This document shows positions 1 through 8,825 of a stretch of 39,128 nucleotides of DNA, piece by piece. A program made the position numbers and the translations under genes. The stretch spans positions 1 through 39,128 of the forward strand of contig SGYO01000019.1 of the NCBI GenBank assembly GCA_004321745.1, in the 5' to 3' direction. The notes under the pieces are model-generated. The model was not told the origin of the DNA. It did not search any database and saw only the letters and a program-made list of their open reading frames with translations. Origin of the DNA: a bacterium (GTDB lineage Bacteria > Fidelibacterota > Marinisomatia > Marinisomatales > UBA1611). Numbering within the stretch: the first letter of the stretch is position 1; every line of letters starts with the position of its first letter.

Positions 1-153
1 TGTCAGAAAAAACTTTGGGAAAATTGCTCTTAAAAGTACACTAGCGTTTTCAGAATCTAATTTTGTAAAAATTATGGCAGTATTAATTCCTATTTGAAAT
101 GTAATAAACCCAACTATTAAACCATTTGATAGCAAGGAAACTAATTCATACAT
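1..153 (-). CDS. Partial DUF4149/TMEM205-like membrane protein (N-terminal 51 residues)
   Basis: A leftward reading frame starts at an ATG at 151-153 and is open to the left edge, giving 51 residues. It begins MYELVSLLSNGLIVGFITFQ, one hydrophobic segment, followed by a short charged loop (TKLDSENAS) and then LLRAIFPKFF. This order (membrane segment with a small-residue/Gln motif, then 'a..llr.iFp.ff') is what I know from DUF4149/TMEM205-type small membrane proteins; the match rests on N-terminal pattern only. The start lies 8 bp after the psiE stop, so the two are probably one transcript. The function of the family is not established. The rest of the gene is outside the window. Confidence 0.55.
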   Translation of the reverse strand, partial: MYELVSLLSNGLIVGFITFQIGINTAIIFTKLDSENASVLLRAIFPKFFLT

Positions 154-161
154 AAATAGAT

Positions 162-551
162 TTACTTAACTTTTAATTCTCTTATGTACCTGCGCCCAGC
201 TAAAGCAAGTAAAGCTAAACCTACCATCAGTATGGCTCCGCTGTAGTACAAAGCGTCAGAACCTGAGATATTATCAAAACTGATGACTCTCGCTATACTA
301 AACATACTAATGTATAACGGATAACGTACAGGAATCTTACCAGAACTGAAATAAATCTGAATCATTTGAATTAACTCTAGATATATGAACAAAAGCATAA
401 CACTTGCTACACTGATGGTAGAGTTAGAATACATAATGTATATTTCAAAACCGCAGAGATATAACACTATAAATAGGATAGTTATATGTAGTGTTTTTTC
501 TGCAACAATTAATAAATCGGTCAATTTCTTATCTAATTTATCTGTACTCAT
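162..551 (-). CDS. psiE: PsiE-family phosphate-starvation-inducible membrane protein
   Basis: 129 residues, the usual PsiE length. Four hydrophobic segments are visible at roughly residues 22-40, 47-65, 76-92 and 100-118. The family signature is clear in the middle: FIYLELIQMIQIYF, then a polar loop with PVRYPLYISM, then ARVISFD. In E. coli, psiE is induced by phosphate starvation and its molecular role is unknown. Here it is divergent from the alkaline phosphatase gene phoX across a 136-bp gap, which supports a phosphate-stress role. It is followed by a DUF4149-like gene 8 bp downstream. An ORF on the opposite strand across this gene (385-636) is a shadow. Function beyond the family name is unknown. 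Confidence 0.85.
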   Translation of the reverse strand: MSTDKLDKKLTDLLIVAEKTLHITILFIVLYLCGFEIYIMYSNSTISVASVMLLFIYLELIQMIQIYFSSGKIPVRYPLYISMFSIARVISFDNISGSDALYYSGAILMVGLALLALAGRRYIRELKVK

Positions 552-687
552 AAACGCTCATATCGCTCATGCATGTAATATAATATCAAAAAGACCAACT
601 ATCAAAATAATAATATTGGTAAATAATTCTACATAGTTTGTTTTAAGTATTAGTTTTTTATTCCTTGAGATAATTACATTTTGATAC
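552..687. promoter_or_regulatory. Divergent psiE/phoX intergenic region with short CTCAT repeats
   Basis: This 136-bp gap must hold promoters for both psiE and phoX. Next to the psiE start there are three phased copies of CTCAT (547-551, 557-561, 566-570); the last two are part of a CGCTCAT direct repeat at 555-561 and 564-570. Direct repeats are the format of PhoB boxes, but the period (9-10 bp) and the bases do not match the E. coli Pho box (CTGTCAT, 11-bp period). I therefore call only a possible regulator site. The rest of the gap is AT-rich without a clear promoter match. Confidence 0.3.
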
Positions 688-1995
688 ATGAACAGAAGAA
701 TATTTTTACAAATTTCGGGAATTTTTTCCACGTATGCCTTTTCTGGTTCTTTACAAACAATCTTGCATGCTTCAAAAACATCATTAAATAGTAGTTATTT
801 ATTAAAGGATCCCAATAGAATTTTAGATATGCATAGTTCCTTATCATATAATGTCATATCCACAAAAGGAAGTGTAATGTTCGATGGTAACCGCGTTCCT
901 GGTAACCCAGATGGAATGGCAGCTTTTTCCGTTGATTCTGAACACACCGTCATTGTTAGAAATCACGAGCTAGGGAGAACTAGCGGAAAACTTATGGGAC
1001 CTTTCAAAAATCCTAAGAAAGATGCCTTATCACTTGGAAAAAATCATTATGATCCTACTGCTTTCGGTGGAACCACAAATATTCTTATTAACGATAAAAC
1101 TAATGAAGTCGTAAAAGAATATCTTAGTCTTAGTGGTACCATGACAAACTGCGCTGGAGGAGTAAGCCCATGGAATACTTGGTTAACCTGTGAAGAAAAT
1201 ACAAGTAAGAATAAAAAAGAGAACATATCTCACGGTTATGTGTATGAAGTTGACCCTAAAAAAGATTACCTGCAGGAGCCAGTTCCTTTAAAAAATATGG
1301 GTAGATTTAATCATGAGGCTGTTGCTTTTGACAGATATGGTTATGCATATTTAACTGAAGACAGAAGTGACGGGTTATTATATAAATATATTTCCAATCG
1401 AAGAAACTCTCTTCTTAAAGGAGATTTATACGCCCTTAAAATAAAGCATCAAGATTCACGAAATTGGAAAAAAAACAATATTTTAGTCGGTGAGGAATTT
1501 AGTGTAGAATGGGTTAAACTTGAAGACCCGGACCCAGTTGCCGATACCCTTCGTAAAACGGGATATGAGAAAGGTGCTACGATATTTGCTAGAGGTGAAG
1601 GCATAACCTCTGATGAAAGCTCTGTATATTTTACCTGTACAAGTGGTGGCGAGTATCGTAAAGGGCAAATTTGGAAGCTAACTCCAATTTCAAAATCAAA
1701 GACAAAATTAGAACTATGGTTTGAGATGTCTGCAAAAGATATGATAAATATGCCTGACAACTTAACAGTTGCACCTTGGGGTGATCTTATAGTTTGTGAA
1801 GATAATCCAGATATTGACCGCTTATGGGGCATTAAACCAGATGGCTCTGTTTATTTAATTGCTGAAAACAGTTATACAGGCGCTGAACTTGCTGGTGTAT
1901 GCTTTAATCAAAAAAATAATACTATGTATCTCAACATTCAACAAAATGGTCAAACTATTGCGATTAAAGGCGATTGGAATCGTGTTAGATCTTAA
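688..1995 (+). CDS. phoX: PhoX-family alkaline phosphatase (DUF839), Tat-exported
   Basis: 435 residues. The N-terminus MNRRIFLQ followed by a hydrophobic stretch is a twin-arginine signal, expected because PhoX is folded with its iron-calcium cofactor before export. The PhoX/DUF839 landmarks occur in order: NHELGRT (about 92-98), TNCAGGVSPW with TCEEN at 167-171 (Cys168 and Glu169-170 match the metal-site motif), GRFNHEAVAFD, YLTEDRSDG, the FTCTSGG/GQIWKL block, and MPDNLTVAPWGDLIVCEDN near the C-terminus. PhoX releases phosphate from phosphomonoesters outside the cytoplasm and is common in marine bacteria. It lies divergent from psiE, so control by phosphate is likely. A weak hairpin follows the stop. 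Start chosen because it gives the complete Tat signal. Confidence 0.93.
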   Translation: MNRRIFLQISGIFSTYAFSGSLQTILHASKTSLNSSYLLKDPNRILDMHSSLSYNVISTKGSVMFDGNRVPGNPDGMAAFSVDSEHTVIVRNHELGRTSGKLMGPFKNPKKDALSLGKNHYDPTAFGGTTNILINDKTNEVVKEYLSLSGTMTNCAGGVSPWNTWLTCEENTSKNKKENISHGYVYEVDPKKDYLQEPVPLKNMGRFNHEAVAFDRYGYAYLTEDRSDGLLYKYISNRRNSLLKGDLYALKIKHQDSRNWKKNNILVGEEFSVEWVKLEDPDPVADTLRKTGYEKGATIFARGEGITSDESSVYFTCTSGGEYRKGQIWKLTPISKSKTKLELWFEMSAKDMINMPDNLTVAPWGDLIVCEDNPDIDRLWGIKPDGSVYLIAENSYTGAELAGVCFNQKNNTMYLNIQQNGQTIAIKGDWNRVRS

Positions 1996-2030
1996 ATGGT
2001 AAAAACATTACTTTTGAATAGGATTTCTAT

Positions 2031-2060
2031 ATTGCTTAATTATAATTAGTAATCTTTTTA
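2031..2060. terminator. Possible bidirectional terminator between phoX and asnB
   Basis: Between the convergent phoX and asnB ends, 2031-2053 forms a near-perfect inverted repeat (ATTGCTTAATTA against TAATTAGTAAT, with one G-U pair and one bulge). It is followed on the + strand by CTTTTTA. The stem is AT-only apart from two pairs, and the arms meet without a loop, so the innermost pairs must open. Placement is right for termination of phoX; stability is doubtful. Confidence 0.4.
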
Positions 2061-3650
2061 TTCTTGATAGTCTTGTAATTCTCTGGCTGATGGATCTATA
2101 ACACTTGACCACTTGGGCATCCAAAAATGAGGAATCAATTTTTCACTTTTAGGAAAAAATGATTCATATATTTTTCTATAATAATAACTTTCTTTTAAAA
2201 GAGGGGTACAATGGCTAATTGAATCTTTAGCTTTAAAAAATTCTTCATCAGATATTTTACTATCAACATGGTTTTGAATGATTTTATGCCAAGATTTTTT
2301 TTGAGAGCTTACACCATCGGAGAATGCTACTTTTCTTCTCCACAGCACATCATCCGGTAAATATGTACCATTATCAAATGCTTTTCTCAGTATATGTTTT
2401 TCAATTCTATCCTTTGAGTTAAATACTTTTAATTCCGAAGGAATCGAAAGATAATACTTTACAAAAGTTTTATCTAAAAAGGGAGTACGAGCCTCTAACC
2501 CGTTAGAGCTTATGCTCCTATCAGACCTTAGTACATCAAAAAAGTAAAGCTCGTTTACTAATCTTTCACTCTCTAACTGCAATTCTTTTGAACTAGGAGC
2601 ATTTCGCAAATAAAGATAACCACAGCAGACTTCATCGCTTCCATCGCCATTAAATATGACCTTGCAATCTGTATTTTCTCTGATGTATTTAGAAACAAGG
2701 TAATTCCCAACGCTCGCTCTAACAGTAGTTGTATCATATGACTCTATATTATATATAACAACTTCAATTGCATCCAAAAAGTCTTTCTCTGTTATTTGAA
2801 TACTATGGTGTTTTGATTTAATAAAATCCGCAACTGTTTCTGCGTATTCTAAGTCAACACTGCCTTCAATACCAACAGAAAAGGTATTTAGTTTATCACC
2901 AGGATAGTTTTTTGCTACAATGCTTGATATAAGGCTAGAATCAAGACCGCCAGAAAGTAAACAGCCGATCTCTCTTTCAGACATAAGCCTTTTTACGACA
3001 GCATCTGTTAGTAGATCTTTTATGTTTTGCAAAATATTAATATTATTACTATCAGTAGTCTGAATATCAGGCTTACAATAAAAATATTTATTGAACTTTT
3101 CATTATATTTGGATGACCACCAAGATCCGGGTGGGAAAGGCATCGTGTTCTTGGCTATCTCAACTAAAGATTTAGCTTCTGATGATATAAAAACCTCATC
3201 GCCATTAAGACTGATAAAACCAGGTCTAACGCCTACAGGATCTCTACCAGCATAAAGGATATCATTTATTTCATCATATAGCACAAACATAAAAACACCA
3301 TCAAGCGCTTTCACTGTGCCCTCAATACCAATTTCTTTAAAAAGGTGTAGTATTATTTCACTGTCTGAACCAGTAGTTAGCTTAAAACCATAATCATCAG
3401 CAAGTTTTTTGTAATTATATATTTCTCCATTACATATTAACGTAAGAGAATTATCCTTGGGGTGTTTCATTGGCTGATTACCAGAATCACTAATACCCAT
3501 TATGGCTAGCCTATGAAAAGCCATTGTTAATTTATTGTTAATATGTAAATGCTCACTGGAATCTGGGCCTCTATATGAAATCTTCTGAAAAGATTTCTCT
3601 ATGAGGTCCCATGGACTGCTAGCATTATAAGTAGTGAATATTCCACACAT
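2058..3650 (-). CDS. asnB: Asparagine synthetase B (glutamine-hydrolysing)
   Basis: 530 residues, close to E. coli AsnB (554) and animal ASNS. The protein starts MCGIF, giving the catalytic Cys2 of the class II glutamine amidotransferase after Met removal. Glutaminase landmarks follow: HRLAIMG, NGEIYNY, GSDSE and AGRDPVGVRPG. The synthetase half carries the PPi-loop LSGGLDSS (about 231-238), the FSVG block, TTVRASVGNYLVSKY, GDGSDEV and EKHILRKAF. It makes asparagine from aspartate, glutamine and ATP. The C-terminal half resembles the AsnB/eukaryotic ASNS branch more than the longer Bacillus AsnO/AsnH types, judged from memory of those sequences. It is transcribed alone, away from the leu operon, with its promoter in the shared 466-bp gap. 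Confidence 0.95.
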   Translation of the reverse strand: MCGIFTTYNASSPWDLIEKSFQKISYRGPDSSEHLHINNKLTMAFHRLAIMGISDSGNQPMKHPKDNSLTLICNGEIYNYKKLADDYGFKLTTGSDSEIILHLFKEIGIEGTVKALDGVFMFVLYDEINDILYAGRDPVGVRPGFISLNGDEVFISSEAKSLVEIAKNTMPFPPGSWWSSKYNEKFNKYFYCKPDIQTTDSNNINILQNIKDLLTDAVVKRLMSEREIGCLLSGGLDSSLISSIVAKNYPGDKLNTFSVGIEGSVDLEYAETVADFIKSKHHSIQITEKDFLDAIEVVIYNIESYDTTTVRASVGNYLVSKYIRENTDCKVIFNGDGSDEVCCGYLYLRNAPSSKELQLESERLVNELYFFDVLRSDRSISSNGLEARTPFLDKTFVKYYLSIPSELKVFNSKDRIEKHILRKAFDNGTYLPDDVLWRRKVAFSDGVSSQKKSWHKIIQNHVDSKISDEEFFKAKDSISHCTPLLKESYYYRKIYESFFPKSEKLIPHFWMPKWSSVIDPSARELQDYQE

Positions 3651-3779
3651 AGAAATTTAATTTTTTAATTTAAAATTTGAAAAAAACTGGAATTGTTAAG
3701 ATATATGGTAGATATAATTAAAAATTACCAAACCAATTTTAATATAGTTTAAAACAATTTTAAATAAAATTTTCAAGTG

Positions 3780-3807
3780 TTTACATAATCATACTTTAAA
3801 ATATTAT
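3780..3807 (+). promoter_or_regulatory. Candidate promoter for the leu operon
   Basis: TTTACA at 3780-3785 and TATTAT at 3802-3807 are spaced by 16 bp, a plausible primary-sigma promoter reading toward leuB. It would place the transcript start about 70 bp before the small ORF at 3882, leaving a leader of about 300 bases before leuB. The region is so AT-rich that chance matches are common, and FCB bacteria often use a different promoter consensus. Confidence 0.25.
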
Positions 3808-3881
3808 TTATTTGCGTATAAAAAATTAATTTTTAATTTATGACTATAATATTTATTACAATCACATAAGAACACTTTACT

Positions 3882-4019
3882 ATGAATTCAATTTACAATG
3901 TAAATACAAAAAATTCTTTTGATACAACGCTGTTTTCTATCGAAAAGTCGCTATGTATTTATCTGTTTGGTAATGTGGCTCTTCCCCTGAGTATTACTTA
4001 CGCTTTTTTAGTAGCTTAG
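3882..4019 (+). CDS. Possible leader peptide upstream of leuB (45 residues)
   Basis: An ATG-to-TAG frame of 45 residues, MNSIYNVNTKNSF... to ...TYAFLVA. It has no recognisable fold. Thirteen of the 45 residues are Leu, Ile or Val. Five of its six Leu codons are CTG, CTA or CTT, although the neighbouring genes prefer TTA. The stretch also has visibly higher base complexity than the AT-rich DNA on both sides, which suggests selection. Its stop codon falls inside the hairpin pair at 4002-4055, the classical geometry for amino-acid attenuation. No strong ribosome binding site is visible and there is no long run of Leu codons, so a chance ORF is possible. Confidence 0.3.
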   Translation: MNSIYNVNTKNSFDTTLFSIEKSLCIYLFGNVALPLSITYAFLVA

Positions 4020-4055
4020 TAATAACTAAAAACTTAATTAGGCACTACAAAAAGC
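4002..4055 (+). promoter_or_regulatory. Mutually exclusive hairpins in the leu leader (possible attenuator)
   Basis: Two structures compete for the same bases. Hairpin A pairs TTTTTAGT (4005-4012) with ACTAAAAA (4025-4032), 8 bp with a 12-base loop. Hairpin B pairs GCTTTTT (4002-4008) with AAAAAGC (4049-4055) and, after a 2-base bulge, GTAG (4011-4014) with CTAC (4045-4048). Hairpin B is followed by a U-rich stretch (4058-4072). Both start within the last codons of the small ORF at 3882, so ribosome position could choose between them. The U tract is interrupted by A residues, so B is at best a weak terminator. Inference from base pairing only. Confidence 0.35.
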
Positions 4056-4116
4056 TGATAATTTTAACTTTATTGTAAGTCTTCAAGGTTAAAGTAATTA
4101 AATATTAAAAACCGAT

Positions 4117-5193
4117 ATGAAAAAATTTAAGATTATTACATTGCCAGGTGATGGAATTGGTCCGGAGATAACATCTTCTGCTGTCAAGATATTGAATGCC
4201 ATTTCTGATTTAAATGATTTGGAGTTTGAGATTATAGAAAAATATGTAGGCGGTATATCTATTGATAAATATGGCATTCCCTTAACTGAAGAAACTTTAT
4301 CAGAATGTTTAGATGCTGATTCAGTTTTTCTTGGTGCAGTGGGGGGGCCCAAGTGGGATAATGTTGAACACAGCAAAAAACCTGAGCAGGCACTTCTTAA
4401 ACTGAGAAAAAGTCTAAATCTATTTTCAAATTTAAGACCAGCGACAATATTTAAACCATTGATTGACTCATCTAGTTTAAAATCAAATATTATTGAAAAT
4501 ACTGACATTATGATTGTACGTGAGTTAACTGGTGGTATATACTTTGGTGAACCAAGGGGTTTTGATAAAGACAGGGCTTGGAACACGCTAGTCTACAATC
4601 GGTCAGAAGTAGAAAGAATTGCTAGAGTTTCTTTTGAGTTAGCACAAAATAGGACTGGAAGACTTGTATCCGTTCATAAATCCAATGTGCTAGAAAGTTC
4701 TCAGTTTTGGCAAGATATTGTGCATGGCGTTCACAAAGATTATAAAGATGTAGAGCTATCAGATATGTACGTGGATAATGCTGCTATGCAAATTATCCAA
4801 AACCCAAAACAGTTTGATGTAATTGTTACACAAAATCTATTTGGTGATATTCTTAGTGATATATCTGCTATGATTACAGGTAGTTTAGGTATGTTGCCTT
4901 CAGCAAGTATAGGTGAAAAACATTCTCTTTATGAGCCAGTACATGGATCAGCGCCAGACCTTGCAGGAAGAAATTTAGCAAATCCTATAGCGGCTATTTT
5001 ATCCATAGCAATGATGCTTGGCATAACGTTTAAAGAACAAAAGATATCTTCAGATATTTATAAAGCTGTAAATGATACTCTTGAAGAAGGAATGGGCACC
5101 GTTGATATTATCGAGGATGATAAGCGTGCTTTGTCGACCATAGACTTTACCGATAAAATTATAAATAAATATAGATCCATAGTAGAAAACTAA
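4117..5193 (+). CDS. leuB: 3-Isopropylmalate dehydrogenase
   Basis: 358 residues, typical for LeuB. It opens with the nucleotide/substrate motif LPGDGIGPEI. Further landmarks are GAVGGPKWD, the LRPAT region, ELTGGIYFGEPRG, VHKSNVLESS, the metal-binding segment QNLFGDILSDISAMITGSLGMLPSAS, and EPVHGSAPDLAGRNLANPIA. It oxidises and decarboxylates 3-isopropylmalate to 2-oxoisocaproate with NAD. Being first in a cluster with citramalate synthase, it probably also acts on erythro-3-methylmalate. It heads the operon, starting about 98 bp after the possible leader peptide, with leuA 12 bp downstream. No strong Shine-Dalgarno sequence precedes the ATG. Confidence 0.96.
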   Translation: MKKFKIITLPGDGIGPEITSSAVKILNAISDLNDLEFEIIEKYVGGISIDKYGIPLTEETLSECLDADSVFLGAVGGPKWDNVEHSKKPEQALLKLRKSLNLFSNLRPATIFKPLIDSSSLKSNIIENTDIMIVRELTGGIYFGEPRGFDKDRAWNTLVYNRSEVERIARVSFELAQNRTGRLVSVHKSNVLESSQFWQDIVHGVHKDYKDVELSDMYVDNAAMQIIQNPKQFDVIVTQNLFGDILSDISAMITGSLGMLPSASIGEKHSLYEPVHGSAPDLAGRNLANPIAAILSIAMMLGITFKEQKISSDIYKAVNDTLEEGMGTVDIIEDDKRALSTIDFTDKIINKYRSIVEN

Positions 5194-5205
5194 AAGAGTT
5201 AAATA

Positions 5206-6789
5206 ATGAGCGAAAAAATACATATTTTTGACACCACACTAAGAGATGGTGAACAGGCACCCGGATCTTCATTGGAGGTTGAAGAAAAAATTGAAATTGC
5301 TAAACAACTTTCGAAGCTGAATGTTGATGTCATAGAAGCTGGATTTCCTGTTTCTTCAAAAGCTCAATACCAAGCGGTTGAGAGCATAGCTGATGTGGTG
5401 AATGGTCCAACCATTGCTGCATTGGCCCGCTGTATTGAAAACGACATTGAAAATGCTTACCAAGCTCTTAAAAGTGCAGAAAAATATCGCATCCATACTT
5501 TTGCTGGGACATCAGACATTCATATAATGGGTAAATTTTCAGACGATAAATATGGAAAAGATCTAAACGAAAAAAGAAATACAATAATCAAAATGGCTGT
5601 TGATGCAGTCTCTTTTGCAAAATCCTTTACAGATGATGTTGAGTTTTCTCCTGAAGATGCTGGTAGAACTGATATAAATTATTTATTTGAGGTGATAGAG
5701 GCTGTAATATCAGCCGGTGCTACTGTTATTAATATCCCTGACACTACAGGTTATACAATGCCAGAGGAGTTCGGAGAAAAGATTAACCTAGTTAAGAAAA
5801 AAGTAAAAAATATTAATAATGCAATTATAAGTGTGCATTGTCATAATGATCTTGGCCTCGCAGTAGCCAACTCCTTAAGTGCTATAAAATCTGGAGCAAG
5901 GCAAGTAGAGTGTACAATAAATGGTATCGGTGAGCGAGCTGGCAATGCTTCTTTAGAAGAAATAGTTATGAGTCTTAATGTAAGAAGTGATTATTGGCCT
6001 TACAAAACTGATATCAAAACAAAAGAGATTCATAATTCTAGCAAAATGGTATCAAAACATACTGGCATGATTGTACAAGCAAATAAAGCAGTAGTTGGAG
6101 ATAATGCATTTGCACATGAGTCAGGCATCCATCAGGATGGCTTTTTGAAAAATAGAGAGACATATGAAATTATGACACCTGAGTCTGTAGGATTAAACAA
6201 AAGCAAGATTATACTTGGGCGCCATTCTGGTAGACATGGTATTCAGTCCAGATTAGCAGAATTAGGGTACGAATTATCTAATAGGGATATGAACAAAGTA
6301 TATAAAAGGTTTTTAGAGTTAGCTGATAAGAAAAAAGAAATTTTTGATGATGATTTAAGAATTTTAATGGGGGACAGAAATATCAAAAAGAATAATGCTT
6401 TTGATCTTGACTATCTTCATGTTGCCATTGGGACCAATACTATTCCTACCGCAACTGTAAGAATTAAGACTTCAGATTCAATTGCTGAGGAATCTGCTAC
6501 TGGTGATGGTCCAGTTGCAGCATCTTTCAAAGCTATTAAAAGGGCTTTGAAGCTTGAATATGATATTAAGCTGCATGATTATAAGGTCAGATCAATAACC
6601 AGCGGTAAGGATGCATTTGGGGAAGTTATTATTCGCCTTTTTATAAACGACACACTTTATGTATCAAAAGGAACATCCACAGATACAATTAAGGCTAGTG
6701 TTAAGGCTTATCTTGATGCTTTAAATCAATATGAGCGAGACAAGAAAAGTAGGTATTTACTTTACATTGAAGAACCAGTTAACGTTTAA
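5206..6789 (+). CDS. leuA: 2-Isopropylmalate synthase
   Basis: 527 residues, similar in length to the E. coli-type enzyme (about 520). The HMG-CoA-lyase-like barrel shows [12 protein letters not shown] at the start (metal Asp and catalytic Arg), [22 protein letters not shown] (metal His pair) and [14 protein letters not shown] linker with [13 protein letters not shown] follows. The C-terminal allosteric domain (about 390-527) carries [13 protein letters not shown] and DYKVRSI, the region through which leucine usually inhibits. It condenses acetyl-CoA with 2-oxoisovalerate. AAGAG lies upstream of the ATG. The paralogue cimA at 8826 shares the architecture but has a different substrate pocket signature. 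leuC begins 4 bp after the stop. Confidence 0.95.
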   Translation: MSEKIHIFDTTLRDGEQAPGSSLEVEEKIEIAKQLSKLNVDVIEAGFPVSSKAQYQAVESIADVVNGPTIAALARCIENDIENAYQALKSAEKYRIHTFAGTSDIHIMGKFSDDKYGKDLNEKRNTIIKMAVDAVSFAKSFTDDVEFSPEDAGRTDINYLFEVIEAVISAGATVINIPDTTGYTMPEEFGEKINLVKKKVKNINNAIISVHCHNDLGLAVANSLSAIKSGARQVECTINGIGERAGNASLEEIVMSLNVRSDYWPYKTDIKTKEIHNSSKMVSKHTGMIVQANKAVVGDNAFAHESGIHQDGFLKNRETYEIMTPESVGLNKSKIILGRHSGRHGIQSRLAELGYELSNRDMNKVYKRFLELADKKKEIFDDDLRILMGDRNIKKNNAFDLDYLHVAIGTNTIPTATVRIKTSDSIAEESATGDGPVAASFKAIKRALKLEYDIKLHDYKVRSITSGKDAFGEVIIRLFINDTLYVSKGTSTDTIKASVKAYLDALNQYERDKKSRYLLYIEEPVNV

Positions 6790-6793
6790 AAAA

Positions 6794-8176
6794 ATGGAAC
6801 CAAAAACACTATACGATAAAATATGGGATGCCCATTGCGTTAAATCAAATAAAAATGGTTTTGATCTTCTTTATATCGATAGGCACTATATCCACGAGGT
6901 CACCTCCCCTCAAGCGTTTGAAGGCCTAAGGATTTCTGAAAGAAGGCCATGGAGAAGCTCATCTAATTTTGCTGTTCCAGATCATAATATACCCACGAAA
7001 GATAGAGAAAAGGGTATAGATGATCCAGTCTCAAAAAAACAAGTAGATACTCTAGAAGAAAATTGTAATGATTTTAACGTAAAGAAGTTTGGGATGAATG
7101 ATCCTGACCAAGGAATTGTTCATATTATTGGTCCAGAGCAAGGTTTGACTTTACCTGGTATGACAATAGTTTGTGGAGATTCTCATACCTCTACACATGG
7201 CGCATTTGGCACTTTAGCATTTGGAATAGGTACCTCGGAGGTGGAGCATGTCCTTGCTACACAATGCTTAATACAAAAACGATCCAAGACCATGCTTATA
7301 AATGTAAATGGCGAACTATCAAATGGAATTACAGCAAAGGATCTTATTTTATTTATCATTGGAAAAATCGGTACTGATGGCGGTACTGGTTATTCTATCG
7401 AATTTGGAGGATCAGCTATTAGATCATTATCCATGGAAGGTAGAATGACTGTATGCAATATGACCATCGAAGCTGGTGCGAGAGCGGGCTTAATTGGAGT
7501 AGACGACAAGACCATAAGTTATTTAAAAGAAAGGCACTTCGCGCCTTCAGGTGAGAATCTAGAAGAAGCCCTTGAATACTGGAAAACACTTAACTCAGAT
7601 AAAAATGCATCCTTTGATAAAGTTATAAATATAAATGCTGATAAGGTACTACCAATGGTATCTTGGGGTACCTCGCCTGAAATGGTTACAGATATAGATG
7701 GAGTAGTCCCTGAAGAGGCGAAAGTTAAGTACTCATCTGCTTTAGAATACATGGATCTTACCCCTGGCATTAGAATAAGAGATATTAAGTTGGATAAAAT
7801 TTTTATAGGTTCTTGTACTAACTCAAGAATTGAAGATCTTAGAGCTGCAGCAGCAGTTTTAGAAAATAAAAAAATAAGCCCGTCAATTAAGCTTGCTATG
7901 GTTGTACCTGGTTCTGGGCCAATTAAAAGGCAGGCTGAAAGTGAAGGTTTACATGATATATTCTTAAATGCTGGTTTTGAATGGAGAGAACCGGGTTGCT
8001 CCATGTGTCTTGCAATGAACGCAGATAAGCTTGAACCTGGTGAGCGGTGCGCCTCCACATCTAATAGGAATTTTGAAGGAAGGCAAGGGCAGGGTGGACG
8101 CACACACCTAGTAAGTCCAGCTATGGCTGCAGCTGCTTCCATTGCTGGTCATTTCACAGATATTAAAAGTGTCTAA
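6794..8176 (+). CDS. leuC: 3-Isopropylmalate dehydratase, large subunit
   Basis: 460 residues from the ATG at 6794 ([14 protein letters not shown]), matching the usual LeuC length (about 466). An in-frame ATG at 6731 exists but would overlap leuA by 59 bases and add residues with no LeuC counterpart, so I reject it. Aconitase-superfamily landmarks: [26 protein letters not shown], and three iron-sulfur cysteines in [11 protein letters not shown] and GCSMCLAMN; near the C-terminus, [12 protein letters not shown] and [11 protein letters not shown]. It isomerises 2-isopropylmalate together with LeuD, and by context citramalate as well. Its stop overlaps the leuD start (TAATG at 8174-8178), so the two subunits are translationally coupled. 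Confidence 0.96.
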   Translation: MEPKTLYDKIWDAHCVKSNKNGFDLLYIDRHYIHEVTSPQAFEGLRISERRPWRSSSNFAVPDHNIPTKDREKGIDDPVSKKQVDTLEENCNDFNVKKFGMNDPDQGIVHIIGPEQGLTLPGMTIVCGDSHTSTHGAFGTLAFGIGTSEVEHVLATQCLIQKRSKTMLINVNGELSNGITAKDLILFIIGKIGTDGGTGYSIEFGGSAIRSLSMEGRMTVCNMTIEAGARAGLIGVDDKTISYLKERHFAPSGENLEEALEYWKTLNSDKNASFDKVININADKVLPMVSWGTSPEMVTDIDGVVPEEAKVKYSSALEYMDLTPGIRIRDIKLDKIFIGSCTNSRIEDLRAAAAVLENKKISPSIKLAMVVPGSGPIKRQAESEGLHDIFLNAGFEWREPGCSMCLAMNADKLEPGERCASTSNRNFEGRQGQGGRTHLVSPAMAAAASIAGHFTDIKSV

Positions 8177-8811
8177 TGGATAAGTTTAAAACATTTTCTG
8201 GTATCGTAGCTCCGCTAGATAAAAATAACATTGATACTGATGCTATCATCCCAAAGCAATACCTTAAATCAATATCACGAACCGGTTTTGGGGTTAACCT
8301 ATTTGATGAGTGGAGATATATTGAATACGGTGAGCCTGGAGATGATCATTCTAAAAGACAAAAAAACAACGACTTTGTATTAAATAAAAAACCTTATGAT
8401 ACAGCGTCTATATTATTAACAGGAAAAAACTTTGGTTGCGGTTCAAGTAGAGAACATGCTGCTTGGGCCATAAAGGATTTTGGTATTAAAACTATTTTAG
8501 CTGAAAGTTTTGCTGATATTTTTTACAATAATTGCTTCAAAAACGGAATTCTGCCTATTGTTTTAAATAAGGATATAATAAAAACTTTGTTTAGAAAGTG
8601 CGATGAGGATGCTAAATTTTCTCTTAAAGTTGATCTAGATAATCAAATTATATCTGGTTCTGATAATGAGGACCTATCCTTTGATATTGATCCTTATAGA
8701 AAGAAAGCTTTATTAAAAGGATTAGATGAAATAGGACAAACTCTTGAGGACATAGATCTAATAAGTGATTTTGAGCAAAAACACAAAAAAACGTTTCCAT
8801 GGTTATTTTAG
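8176..8811 (+). CDS. leuD: 3-Isopropylmalate dehydratase, small subunit
   Basis: 211 residues, a normal LeuD of the proteobacterial size class. The aconitase swivel domain is clear: NIDTDAIIPKQYLKSI at about 18-33, GFGVNLFDEWRY, LTGKNFGCGSSREHAAWA (substrate-loop signature), FADIFYNNCFKNGILPI, and a C-terminal block ending with KTFPWLF. It partners with LeuC. Its ATG overlaps the leuC stop by one base. cimA starts 14 bp downstream. An opposite-strand ORF at its 3' end is a shadow. Confidence 0.96.
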   Translation: MDKFKTFSGIVAPLDKNNIDTDAIIPKQYLKSISRTGFGVNLFDEWRYIEYGEPGDDHSKRQKNNDFVLNKKPYDTASILLTGKNFGCGSSREHAAWAIKDFGIKTILAESFADIFYNNCFKNGILPIVLNKDIIKTLFRKCDEDAKFSLKVDLDNQIISGSDNEDLSFDIDPYRKKALLKGLDEIGQTLEDIDLISDFEQKHKKTFPWLF

Positions 8812-8825
8812 ATAAAGGCTTATAA

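Noticed and set aside
385-636. 83-residue + strand ORF across psiE
   Set aside because: It lies antisense to a clear psiE gene, and its sequence shows no family pattern.
6731-6793. In-frame upstream ATG extending leuC by 21 residues into leuA
   Set aside because: The added residues overlap the leuA 3' end and have no counterpart in LeuC; the ATG at 6794 gives the normal N-terminus and a 4-bp gap.
7519-8142. 207-residue minus strand ORF inside leuC
   Set aside because: It is an antisense shadow of a well-conserved gene and has no recognisable domain.
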